Assembly: GCA_023442085.1 (NCBI GenBank)
Contig: JAEZMT010000019.1
Span: 1 to 8,364 of the forward strand
Direction of reading: 5' to 3'
From: Pseudomonadota bacterium
GTDB lineage: Bacteria; Pseudomonadota; Alphaproteobacteria; Rhizobiales; Xanthobacteraceae
DNA: 8,364 bases
Shown here: piece after piece, positions 1 to 6,150 of the stretch
How the letters are laid out: each line of letters starts with the position of its first letter
Position numbering within the stretch: position 1 is the first letter of the stretch
The notes under the pieces: generated by a model
What the model saw: the letters and a program-made list of their open reading frames with translations, nothing else
Told to the model about the DNA's origin: nothing
Databases searched by the model: none
Translations under genes and position numbers: made by a program

Positions 1-1517
1 AGCTTGCGCGCGGTGGCGTCGAAGTCCGCTTTGTCCGCCCAGGTCTTGGAGGGATAGAGGATGTGCGGCTCGATGCCCGGCACGGAGGTGGGCACCTCGA
101 AGCCGAAATAGGGATCGGTGCGGAAGGACGCGTCCTTGAGCGAGCCGTCCAGCGCTGCCGTGAGCAGCGTGCGCGTGACCTTGATGGGCATGCGGCGGCC
201 GGTGCCGAACTTGCCGCCGGTCCAGCCGGTGTTCACCAGCCAGCAGTCCACGCCGTGCTCCGCGATCAGGTCGCGCAGCAGATTGCCGTAGACGGACGGA
301 TGCCGCGGCATGAAGGGCGCGCCGAAGCAGGTGGAGAAGGTGGCTTCGGGGTCCTTCACGCCCTTCTCGGTGCCCGCGACCTTCGCCGTGTAGCCCGAGA
401 GGAAGTGATACATGGCCTGCGCCGGGGTGAGCCGCGCGATGGGCGGCAGCACGCCGAAGGCGTCGCAGGTGAGCATCACCACGTTCTTCGGCTGGCCCGC
501 CCGCCCGGTGGGGCTGGCGTTGGGGATGAAGGCCAGGGGATAGCAGGAGCGGGTGTTCTCGGTGAGGCTGCCGTCATCGAAGTCGGGCACACCCGTTACC
601 TTGTCGAGCACCACATTCTCCAGCACCGTGCCGAAGCGGTTGGAGGCGGCGAAGATCTCGGGCTCGGCCTCGGCGGAGAGGCGAATGGTCTTGGCGTAGC
701 AGCCGCCCTCGAAGTTGAACACGCCATCCTTGCTCCAGCCGTGCTCGTCATCGCCGATGAGCGTACGGTTGGGATCGGCCGAAAGCGTGGTCTTGCCTGT
801 GCCGGACAGGCCGAAGAACAGGCATACGTCGCCCTGCTCGCCGACGTTGGCCGAGCAGTGCATGGGCATGATGCCCTTCTTCGGCAGGATGTAGTTGAGC
901 GCGGTGAACACCGACTTCTTCATCTCGCCCGCGTAGGACGAGTTGCCGATGAGCACGATGCCGCGAGAGAAATCGACCGCGATCACCGTCTCCGAGCGGA
1001 CTCCGTGGCGCGCCGGATCGGCCTTGAAGGAGGGCAGATCGATGATCGTCATCTCCGGCACGAAGCTGTCGAGCTCGGCCCGCTCGGGGCGGCGCAGCAT
1101 GGTGCGGATGAACAGGGAGTGCCAGGCGAATTCGGTGTAGACGCGCACCTTGATGCGCTGGGCCGGATCAGCGCCGCCATAGAGATCCTGCGCGAACAGG
1201 GTCTTGTCCTCGGCTTGCTTCAGGAAGTCCTGGTAGAGCACCTCGAACTGCTCCGGCGTGATGGCGCCGTTGTTGTCCCACCAGACCTCGCCCTCGGTGT
1301 TGGCGTCGCGCACCACGAACTTGTCCTTGGGGCTGCGGCCGGTGTGGGCGCCGGTCACGGCCATCAGCGCGCCGCCGGAGGACAGATGCCCCTCCTTGTG
1401 CGCCAGCGCGTGCTCGTAGAGCGCGGGCTCCAGAAGATTCCAATGCACCGCCGTGAGATGCTTGAGGCCGAACGTGTCCGCGCCGCAGGCGCTGTTCCGG
1501 TGACCGGTTTCGAGCAC
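1..1517 (-). CDS. pckA: Phosphoenolpyruvate carboxykinase (ATP), 3' end cut by window
   Basis: Cytosolic gluconeogenic enzyme: oxaloacetate + ATP gives PEP + CO2 + ADP. The minus strand reads 505 full codons from a GTG at 1517 to the window edge without a stop. Family members are about 535 residues, so roughly 30 C-terminal residues are missing. Visible motifs are GRSPKDK with substrate-binding Arg61, the metal ligands Lys201 (GEMKKS) and His220 (PMHCS), the P-loop GLSGTGKTT at 236-244 with Lys242, and the Asp pair 256-257 in LIGDDEHGW. The spacing of Lys201, His220 and Lys242 matches E. coli Lys213, His232 and Lys254 with a constant offset of 12. The P-loop form marks the ATP-dependent, not the GTP-dependent, family. 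The GTG start is chosen because GGAGG lies 7 nt upstream and the protein begins in line with homologues (LETGHRNSACGADTFGLKHL). It lies downstream of the hugZ-like gene, with a 183-bp leader containing a LacI-type palindrome. Long plus-strand open frames across it are GC-driven shadows. Confidence 0.97.
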   Translation of the reverse strand, partial: MLETGHRNSACGADTFGLKHLTAVHWNLLEPALYEHALAHKEGHLSSGGALMAVTGAHTGRSPKDKFVVRDANTEGEVWWDNNGAITPEQFEVLYQDFLKQAEDKTLFAQDLYGGADPAQRIKVRVYTEFAWHSLFIRTMLRRPERAELDSFVPEMTIIDLPSFKADPARHGVRSETVIAVDFSRGIVLIGNSSYAGEMKKSVFTALNYILPKKGIMPMHCSANVGEQGDVCLFFGLSGTGKTTLSADPNRTLIGDDEHGWSKDGVFNFEGGCYAKTIRLSAEAEPEIFAASNRFGTVLENVVLDKVTGVPDFDDGSLTENTRSCYPLAFIPNASPTGRAGQPKNVVMLTCDAFGVLPPIARLTPAQAMYHFLSGYTAKVAGTEKGVKDPEATFSTCFGAPFMPRHPSVYGNLLRDLIAEHGVDCWLVNTGWTGGKFGTGRRMPIKVTRTLLTAALDGSLKDASFRTDPYFGFEVPTSVPGIEPHILYPSKTWADKADFDATARK

Positions 1518-1524
1518 GAAAAAT

Positions 1525-1529
1525 CCTCC
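1525..1529 (-). promoter_or_regulatory. Ribosome binding site of pckA
   Basis: GGAGG on the minus strand, 7 nt before the GTG at 1517. It decides in favour of this GTG start. A perfect hairpin ends only 8 nt upstream of it (1538-1554), so access to this site could depend on RNA folding (inference). Confidence 0.8.
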
Positions 1530-1537
1530 AAATTCCC

Positions 1538-1554
1538 GCCGGCGTGACGCCGGC
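1538..1554 (-). repeat. Perfect hairpin in the pckA leader next to the ribosome binding site
   Basis: GCCGGCGTGACGCCGGC on the plus strand: 8-bp arms around a single base, in practice a 7-bp GC stem with a 3-nt loop. It lies 21 nt upstream of the pckA start codon. No U-run follows on the minus strand, so it does not look like a simple intrinsic terminator. It could be an mRNA-stabilising or translation-affecting structure, or a protein-binding palindrome. Confidence 0.6.
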
Positions 1555-1564
1555 ATTCAAGCCG

Positions 1565-1594
1565 CCACCCGCGCTCATAGAGTATTGCGGGTGG
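1565..1594 (-). repeat. Second inverted repeat in the pckA leader
   Basis: Arms CCACCCGC (1565-1572) and GCGGGTGG (1587-1594) pair perfectly over 8 bp around a 14-nt AT-richer loop. On the transcribed strand it is followed by CGGCTTGAATG rather than a U-tract, so a terminator is not supported. Together with the 1538-1554 hairpin it gives two stems in the 5' leader of pckA. Confidence 0.5.
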
Positions 1595-1686
1595 TGTCGG
1601 GCCGGGGACGTCTTTGCGCATCCCTCGAAGCCGCGGCGAGCACGCTAGAGGGAGTTGGCCGCCAAGGAAACTCCGACGAAAGCAGA

Positions 1687-1698
1687 TTAAACGTTTAA
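1687..1698. promoter_or_regulatory. LacI/GalR-type operator candidate upstream of pckA
   Basis: TTAAACGTTTAA is a perfect 12-bp palindrome with the AAACGTTT core and central CG typical of LacI/GalR-family operators (PurR, FruR and CcpA sites share it). It is strikingly AT-rich against its surroundings. It starts 2 bp beyond the hugZ-like stop codon and its near edge is 170 bp upstream of the pckA GTG. In Sinorhizobium meliloti pckA is controlled by the LacI-family regulator PckR, so a PckR-like site is the natural reading. That is inference: no regulator gene is in the window, and I could not assign a convincing -35/-10 pair. Confidence 0.55.
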
Positions 1699-1700
1699 AT

Positions 1701-2417
1701 TCACGCTGCAGTCCCGCGTCGAGCGTCCGTGACAAGCTTCACCAGTTCTTGCCGCACTGCAGCAAGGTCTTCGATGCGTCGGGTGAAATCCAGGCGCCGC
1801 ACAAGATCGCCGCAGATCAGTTCGCAACCCTCGGGATCCAGCGACAGCATCCGCCAGTTGCCTTCGGGCGCGCCGAGGAGAACGGTGGCGTAGAGATGCA
1901 CGGCGTCTGCGTGGTCCTCGTTCATGTGCGCGATCACGCCCTCCGCCCCATCGGCCAATGCCTCCGCTCCCTGCCAGGAGGTGACCAGCTTTTCTCCCGG
2001 CACGTCGACGATGCGGCCGAAGCCCTCGACCAGATGCGCCTCGGATATGTCGATGGCGTAAAAGGCGAAATCCGAAAAATCGGCATAGCCCGCGGCGGCC
2101 TCGTGCCGGGCGAGATAGCGGGCGCGCACCTCCGGGGCCGGGGCCGGGACGATGCGCCCGACGAGGCTGGCGCGCGGGGCGTTCAACGGGTCTTCGGCGC
2201 CGGCCGCCGAGACGAGGAGGGAGACGCGCGCGTCGCCGGCGATGTTGCGGGTGTGCCGGGCGAGGCGGGAAACGAGCAGCGTCGGCCGGCCCTCGGGGTC
2301 TGTGGCCACGGCCACCAGGGAGGCATAAGGCGCGCCATCACCCTCCAGCGTTGCAAGGGCGCCGAATCGGGCCTCGCGCACGAGGTGGCGGACGGCGGTC
2401 GCGGACGGCTTGGTCAT
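1701..2417 (-). CDS. HugZ/PNPOx-family split-barrel protein with C-terminal DUF2470 domain
   Basis: A 238-residue soluble protein. The N-terminal part, about residues 5-145 (RFGALATLEGDGAPYASLV, then SRLARHTRNIAGDARVSLLV), matches the pyridoxamine-phosphate-oxidase-like FMN-binding split barrel. The C-terminal part, about 155-230, carries the DUF2470 signature H164-M-N-E-D-H169. This two-domain layout is that of the HugZ family, whose characterised members bind or degrade heme (Helicobacter HugZ, Campylobacter ChuZ). Whether this member acts on heme, binds FMN or only senses a cofactor cannot be told from sequence. The ATG at 2417 is preferred over an upstream in-frame start because GGGAGGAG lies 3-5 nt before it and homology begins there (TKPSATAVRHLVREARFGAL). 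It is divergent from chvI across a 271-bp spacer and upstream of pckA on the same strand, where it may share a transcript. Confidence 0.88.
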   Translation of the reverse strand: MTKPSATAVRHLVREARFGALATLEGDGAPYASLVAVATDPEGRPTLLVSRLARHTRNIAGDARVSLLVSAAGAEDPLNAPRASLVGRIVPAPAPEVRARYLARHEAAAGYADFSDFAFYAIDISEAHLVEGFGRIVDVPGEKLVTSWQGAEALADGAEGVIAHMNEDHADAVHLYATVLLGAPEGNWRMLSLDPEGCELICGDLVRRLDFTRRIEDLAAVRQELVKLVTDARRGTAA

Positions 2418-2688
2418 GGTCTCCTCCCACGGGGCGGTGCCACGATGCTCCCGCGCGGCGTGCCGGCGCAAGGGGCGTCGCGCCGCGGGGGAAGAGCAAG
2501 ACTGATTAAGGCTATTCCGCCGACGCCATTTGGTCTCGGTGGAGAATCCCGCTATTTTGCGTCAAACGAGTCTTGTGTGTCACATTTCGGCCACGCGAAC
2601 GCGGTTCACCGCAAGATGCGGCCGCAACAGGTGGCCGGCTTGAAGGCCCGTGTTCAGCGGACCGCCCGGACGGCTCCAAAGAGGTGTC
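2418..2688. promoter_or_regulatory. Divergent spacer between the hugZ-like gene and chvI
   Basis: A 271-bp non-coding spacer that must hold promoters in both directions. The central part (about 2500-2590) is AT-richer than its flanks. Visible elements are three GTC triplets in 9-bp phase at 2561, 2570 and 2579; two GANTC sites at 2544-2548 and 2568-2572; GCGGTTCACCGC (5-bp arms) at 2601-2612; the palindrome TGCGGCCGCA at 2617-2626; and a 13-bp tandem direct repeat (10 of 13 matching) at 2609-2621 and 2622-2634. I could not assign a convincing -35/-10 pair. Tandem phased half-sites are how OmpR-type regulators usually bind, so autoregulation by ChvI is possible but unproven. Confidence 0.5.
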
Positions 2689-3387
2689 ATGCCCACGATC
2701 GCCCTCGTCGACGACGACCGCAACATCCTGACCTCGGTCTCCATCGCCCTGGAGGCGGAGGGCTACCGCATCGACACCTACACGGACGGCGCCTCGGCTC
2801 TCGACGGGTTCAAGACCAACCCGCCGGACCTCGCCATCCTGGACATCAAGATGCCCCGCATGGACGGCATGGAGCTGCTGCGCCGCCTGCGCCAGAAGAC
2901 CGACATGCCGGTGATCTTCCTCACCTCCAAGGATGAGGAGATCGACGAGTTGTTCGGCCTCAAGATGGGCGCCGACGATTTCATCAAGAAGCCGTTCTCC
3001 CAGCGCCTGCTGGTGGAGCGGGTGAAGGCGGTCCTGCGTCGCGCCGGCGCCAAGGACGGTGCGGCGCCGCGCGAGGTGGACAGCGCCAAGGTGCTGGAGC
3101 GCGGCAACCTGCGCATGGACCCCGAGCGCCACACCTGCACCTGGAAGGCCGAGCCGGTGACGCTCACCGTCACCGAGTTTTTGATCCTCCAGGCCCTCGC
3201 CCAGCGCCCCGGCGTGGTCAAAAGCCGCAACGCACTGATGGACGCGGCCTATGACGATCAGGTCTATGTGGACGACCGCACCATCGACAGCCACATCAAG
3301 CGGCTGCGAAAGAAGTTTAAGTCGGTCGACGATTCCTTCGAGATGATCGAGACCCTGTACGGCGTCGGCTACCGGTTCAAGGAGTGA
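2689..3387 (+). CDS. chvI: ChvI response regulator, OmpR/PhoB family (BvrR-like)
   Basis: A 232-residue cytosolic transcription factor, partner of the ChvG kinase encoded next to it. The receiver domain spans about 1-120, with the acidic pocket Asp8-Asp9-Asp10, phospho-acceptor Asp52 (AILDIKMPRMDG), switch Thr79 (VIFLTSKDEE) and conserved Lys101 (FIKKPF). The OmpR-type winged helix spans about 135-232 and ends in the typical ETLYGVGYRFKE. Receiver plus tail closely resemble the ChvI/BvrR group, usually about 240 residues. The ATG at 2689 follows GAGGTG at 2681-2686 and puts the receiver first strand at the N-terminus. A GTG at 2650 would add 13 residues of no recognisable domain and is rejected. 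Homologues govern envelope, exopolysaccharide, acid and host-adaptation genes in Sinorhizobium, Agrobacterium and Brucella. chvG starts 31 bp after the stop codon, so co-transcription is expected. Confidence 0.96.
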   Translation: MPTIALVDDDRNILTSVSIALEAEGYRIDTYTDGASALDGFKTNPPDLAILDIKMPRMDGMELLRRLRQKTDMPVIFLTSKDEEIDELFGLKMGADDFIKKPFSQRLLVERVKAVLRRAGAKDGAAPREVDSAKVLERGNLRMDPERHTCTWKAEPVTLTVTEFLILQALAQRPGVVKSRNALMDAAYDDQVYVDDRTIDSHIKRLRKKFKSVDDSFEMIETLYGVGYRFKE

Positions 3388-3392
3388 TCCGG

Positions 3393-3404
3393 GCCGCGCG
3401 CGGC
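3393..3404 (+). repeat. GC palindrome in the chvI-chvG gap
   Basis: GCCGCGCGCGGC is a perfect 12-bp palindrome lying between the chvI stop and the chvG start, 14 nt before the ATG. No good Shine-Dalgarno is seen for chvG (only AGG at 3405-3407, 11 nt away), so this structure sits where the ribosome site should be. It could lower chvG translation relative to chvI. In GC-rich DNA a 12-bp palindrome can also arise by chance. Confidence 0.35.
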
Positions 3405-3418
3405 AGGTTCGGCACGAA

Positions 3419-5182
3419 ATGACGGTCGAGACCAACGAAGCGCCGCTGGAGCGCCCGAGCGAGCCGGCGGGCGGCATTCTCGCCACCGTTCGGCGCGTGC
3501 GCCGCTTCGTGGCGTTCAAGGGCTTCTCGTCGCTCACGCGGCGTATCGTGCTCCTGAACCTTGCCGGCCTGTGTGCGCTGGTCTCCGGCATCCTCTATTT
3601 GTCCGAATTCCGCTCCGGGCTCATCGACGCCCGCATCCAGAGCCTTCTGGTGCAGGGCGAGATCATCGCCGCCGCCATCGCCTCCTCCGCGCAGGTGGAG
3701 ACCAACGCCATCACGCTCGATCCCGATCGCCTGCTGGAATTGCAGGCCGGCGAGAGCTACGGCCCCGACGATGGCTTCGCGCCGCTGGAATTCCCCATCA
3801 ATCCCGAGCGGGTCGCTCCGGTGCTGCGCCGCCTCGTCGGCCCCACCCGCACCCGCGCTCGCATCTACGACCGGGAGGGCCAGCTGCTGCTGGATTCCCG
3901 TTCGCTCTATTCGCGCGGCGAGATCCTGCGCTTCGATCTGCCCTCGCCCAACGAGCCGAAGCCCGGTTTCCTGGAGCGCGCGTGGCTGGGGCTGCAGCTG
4001 TGGTTCGGTCGGGGCGACCTGCCGCTGTATCGGGAGATGGGACCGCAGGCCGGCAAGAATTATCCGGAGGTTGCCTCCGCGGCGCTCGGCACCAAGGCCA
4101 GCGAGGTGCGGGTGGACGAGCGCGGGCAAGTGGTTGTCTCCGTCGCTGTCCCCATCCAGCGCTTCCGCGCCATCCTGGGCGTTTTGCTGCTCTCCACCCA
4201 GAGCGGCGAGATCGACGCGGCGGTGAAGGCCGAACGCTTCGTTATCGTGCGCGTCTTCCTTGTCGCGGCGGCGGTGATGGTGCTGCTCTCCGTGCTGCTC
4301 GCCGGCACTATCGCCGATCCCGTGCGCAAGCTGGCGGCCGCCGCCGAGCGGGTGCGCCGGCGCATCAAGACCCGCGTGGAAATCCCCGATTTCACCGCCC
4401 GCGCCGACGAGATCGGCCATCTCTCCGGCGCCCTGCGCGACATGACGAGCGCGCTCTACAACCGCATCGAGGCCATCGAGAGCTTCGCCGCCGACGTGGC
4501 GCACGAACTGAAGAATCCGCTCACCTCCCTGCGCAGCGCGGTGGAGACGCTGCCGCTCGCCAAGACGGACTCATCCCGCTCGCGCCTGCTGGAGGTGATC
4601 CAGCACGACGTGAAACGTCTCGACCGCCTGATCTCCGACATCTCCGACGCCAGCCGCCTCGACGCCGAGTTGCAGCGGCAGGAGGCCGTGACGGTGGACC
4701 TGAAGCAGTTGCTGGAGATGGTGGTCGGCCTCGCCCAGGATGTGCGCAAGGACGACGGCGTGAGCGTGTCCCTTACCTTCGATCGTGCGGCGGGGGCGCC
4801 GCAGGACTTCAACATCGCCGGGCATTCTTCCCGCCTTGGGCAGGTGGTGGATAATCTCGTCTCCAACGCGCGCTCCTTCTCGCCCCAGGGCGGCTCGGTG
4901 CGCGTCACCTGCCGGCGCCTCAAGGACGGGGCCGAGATCGTGGTGGACGACGACGGGCCGGGCATTCGCCCCGACGCCCTGTCGCGCATCTTCGAGCGCT
5001 TTTACACGGATCGGCCGCACCAGGGCTTCGGCCAGAATTCCGGTCTCGGCCTCTCCATCTCGCGGCAGATCGTGGAAGCCCACGGCGGGCGCATCTGGGC
5101 CGAGAACCGCACCGTCACCGACGCCGACGGTACCCCCCATGTGACTGGCGCCCGCTTCATCGTGCGCCTGCCTGCCGGCTGA
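3419..5182 (+). CDS. chvG: ChvG membrane sensor histidine kinase (ExoS/BvrS-like)
   Basis: A 587-residue inner-membrane kinase that phosphorylates ChvI. A basic cytoplasmic N-terminus (about 24-42, RRVRRFVAFKGFSSLTRR) precedes TM1 at about 43-62. A periplasmic sensor domain of about 210 residues follows, then TM2 at about 275-298 and a HAMP linker starting at GTIADPVRKLAAAAERVRRR. The HisKA domain has the phospho-acceptor His362 in DVAHELKNPLTSLRSAVE. The ATPase domain shows Asn479 (DNLVSNARSFSP), the G1 box at 510-516 (DDDGPGI) and the G2 box at 542-546 (GLGLS). Length fits the family, about 590 residues. In Sinorhizobium the periplasmic protein ExoR restrains the homologue ExoS; no exoR is in this window. 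The ATG at 3419 has only a weak ribosome site and follows chvI by 31 bp, suggesting coupling. hprK begins 2 bp after its stop codon. Confidence 0.96.
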   Translation: MTVETNEAPLERPSEPAGGILATVRRVRRFVAFKGFSSLTRRIVLLNLAGLCALVSGILYLSEFRSGLIDARIQSLLVQGEIIAAAIASSAQVETNAITLDPDRLLELQAGESYGPDDGFAPLEFPINPERVAPVLRRLVGPTRTRARIYDREGQLLLDSRSLYSRGEILRFDLPSPNEPKPGFLERAWLGLQLWFGRGDLPLYREMGPQAGKNYPEVASAALGTKASEVRVDERGQVVVSVAVPIQRFRAILGVLLLSTQSGEIDAAVKAERFVIVRVFLVAAAVMVLLSVLLAGTIADPVRKLAAAAERVRRRIKTRVEIPDFTARADEIGHLSGALRDMTSALYNRIEAIESFAADVAHELKNPLTSLRSAVETLPLAKTDSSRSRLLEVIQHDVKRLDRLISDISDASRLDAELQRQEAVTVDLKQLLEMVVGLAQDVRKDDGVSVSLTFDRAAGAPQDFNIAGHSSRLGQVVDNLVSNARSFSPQGGSVRVTCRRLKDGAEIVVDDDGPGIRPDALSRIFERFYTDRPHQGFGQNSGLGLSISRQIVEAHGGRIWAENRTVTDADGTPHVTGARFIVRLPAG

Positions 5183-5184
5183 CC

Positions 5185-5640
5185 GTGACCGCAGACGCGC
5201 CACCCACCCTTCACGCCAGCTGCGTTGCCGTGGGGGACGCGGGGCTCCTCATCCGGGGGCCTTCGGGCTCGGGAAAGTCCACGCTCGCGCTGCGGCTCAT
5301 CCTCGAGCCTCCGCGCGCCCTGCCACCTGCCGAGTTGGTGGCGGACGACCGGGTGGTGCTTGCGGTCGAGGGTGGTATGCTGATCGCTCGTCCACCGCCT
5401 CTGCTTGCGGGCCTCATCGAGCTTCGCGGTATTGGTGTGCGGCGCATGGCGCACCGTTCGCACGTCGCAGTGCGGCATGTGGTCGATCTGAGGGCATCGG
5501 AAATGGTGCGGATGCCGGACACTGCCGAGCTTCGGGAGATTATTCAAGGCATTGAGATTTCGAAGATTCCCATCTTCGATCTGGCTCTGGCGCCGCTCGT
5601 AATCGCTTGCATTCTCAGAACGCAGGCTTACGAAAACTAA
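5185..5640 (+). CDS. hprK: HPr kinase/phosphorylase, short C-terminal-domain-only form
   Basis: A 151-residue cytosolic enzyme that adds or removes phosphate on the regulatory serine of HPr. The P-loop is G25-P-S-G-S-G-K31-S-T33. VADDRV with Asp54-Asp55 and the family signature IELRGIGV (78-85) are clear. Firmicute HprK proteins are about 310 residues. Like other alphaproteobacterial forms, this one consists of the catalytic domain alone and lacks the N-terminal half. It starts with GTG 2 bp after the chvG stop codon and has no Shine-Dalgarno, so translation probably depends on ribosomes finishing chvG. Base use changes in the last third (about 5535-5640), which is AT-richer with T- or A-ending codons, unlike chvG. 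A perfect 20-bp inverted repeat (5560-5579) lies in that part. EIIA follows after a 108-bp gap. Confidence 0.94.
   Translation: MTADAPPTLHASCVAVGDAGLLIRGPSGSGKSTLALRLILEPPRALPPAELVADDRVVLAVEGGMLIARPPPLLAGLIELRGIGVRRMAHRSHVAVRHVVDLRASEMVRMPDTAELREIIQGIEISKIPIFDLALAPLVIACILRTQAYEN
5560..5579 (+). repeat. Perfect inverted repeat inside the 3' end of hprK
   Basis: TCGAAGAT, a TCCC loop, then ATCTTCGA: 8-bp arms with a 4-nt loop and no mismatch, encoding SKIPIFD (residues 126-132). In mRNA this would be a compact stem-loop about 60 nt before the hprK stop codon. It could be an RNase-processing or stability element within the chvG-hprK-PTS transcript, or coincidence in a conserved coding stretch. 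Confidence 0.45.
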
Positions 5641-5698
5641 ATGTGCTTTTGTGCGTTGCACCCCTTGCGTAATTTTTGAGCCCCTCTGAATATGGCCG

Positions 5699-5713
5699 TC
5701 CCGCAGCGCGGGA
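5699..5713 (+). repeat. Hairpin in the hprK-EIIA gap
   Basis: TCCCGCAGCGCGGGA: 6-bp arms with a 3-nt loop in the 108-bp gap, 35 nt before the EIIA start. No T-run follows, so it is not a canonical terminator. Upstream in the same gap TTGCGT (5665-5670) and GAATAT (5688-5693) are 17 bp apart and could be a weak promoter, with only three matches each to the consensus boxes. EIIA-ptsH may thus be transcribed partly on its own (inference). Confidence 0.3.
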
Positions 5714-5748
5714 GGCCTTCATCCGGGGGAGGTGAGGGCGGAGGAAGC

Positions 5749-6150
5749 ATGATCGGTCTCGTCCTCGTCACACATGGCCGTCTGGCAGATGAATTCTGCT
5801 CCGCGCTGGAGCACGTGATGGGCCCGCAGGCCCAGATCGCCGCTGTCACCATTGGTCCGGAGGACGACATGGAGCGGCGGCGTCAGGACATCATCGAGGC
5901 CGTGGACCGCGTGCGCACCGGCGACGGGGTGGTGATCCTCACCGACATGTTCGGCGGAACGCCCTCGAACCTCGCGATCTCGGTGATGAACACGCCGGAC
6001 GTCGAGGTGGTGGCGGGCATCAACCTGCCCATGCTGGTCAAGCTTGCCAAGGTGCGCGGGGAGATGCCACTGGCCCAGGCCGTGGATGTCGCCCAGGAAG
6101 CCGGTAGGAAATACATCAATGTCGCAAGCCGCGTCCTCTCCGGTAACTGA
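5749..6150 (+). CDS. manX: PTS EIIA component, mannose family (regulatory PTS)
   Basis: A 133-residue cytosolic phosphocarrier with the IIA-Man fold only; the IIB domain and the membrane IIC/IID subunits are absent. The phospho-acceptor is His9 (MIGLVLVTHGRLADEF), equivalent to His10 of E. coli ManX. The second family motif LTDMFGGTPSNLA is intact. It should accept phosphate from HPr and, having no permease here, is likely a regulator rather than a sugar transporter. The equivalent gene is called manX in Sinorhizobium and ptsM in Brucella (from memory). The ATG at 5749 follows GGAGG at 5740-5744. An in-frame ATG at 5692 would add 19 Gly/Ser-rich residues out of line with the family and is rejected. 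The 3' end overlaps the proposed ptsH start by 32 nt in another frame. Confidence 0.93.
   Translation: MIGLVLVTHGRLADEFCSALEHVMGPQAQIAAVTIGPEDDMERRRQDIIEAVDRVRTGDGVVILTDMFGGTPSNLAISVMNTPDVEVVAGINLPMLVKLAKVRGEMPLAQAVDVAQEAGRKYINVASRVLSGN
6106..6110 (+). promoter_or_regulatory. Ribosome binding site for the long ptsH start
   Basis: AGGAA inside the EIIA coding region, 8 nt before the ATG at 6119. It supports the extended form of HPr over the GTG at 6239, whose own candidate site is GAGG at 6230-6233. Both starts remain possible. Confidence 0.5.

Noticed and set aside
63..1547. Long plus-strand open frame across the pckA region
   Set aside because: It is the antisense of pckA, which has full catalytic motifs and a ribosome site. 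The plus-strand translation is Ala/Gly/Arg/His-rich with no recognisable domain.
1599..1698. sigma70-type promoter for pckA on the minus strand
   Set aside because: I searched for -35/-10 pairs with 16-18 bp spacing and found none with acceptable matches.
1614..2936. Long plus-strand open frame spanning the hugZ-like gene and the start of chvI
   Set aside because: It overlaps two well-supported genes in other frames and has low-complexity GC-driven composition.
3377..4504. Minus-strand open frame opposite chvG
   Set aside because: It is the antisense shadow of a kinase gene with all boxes intact; no domain and no ribosome site.
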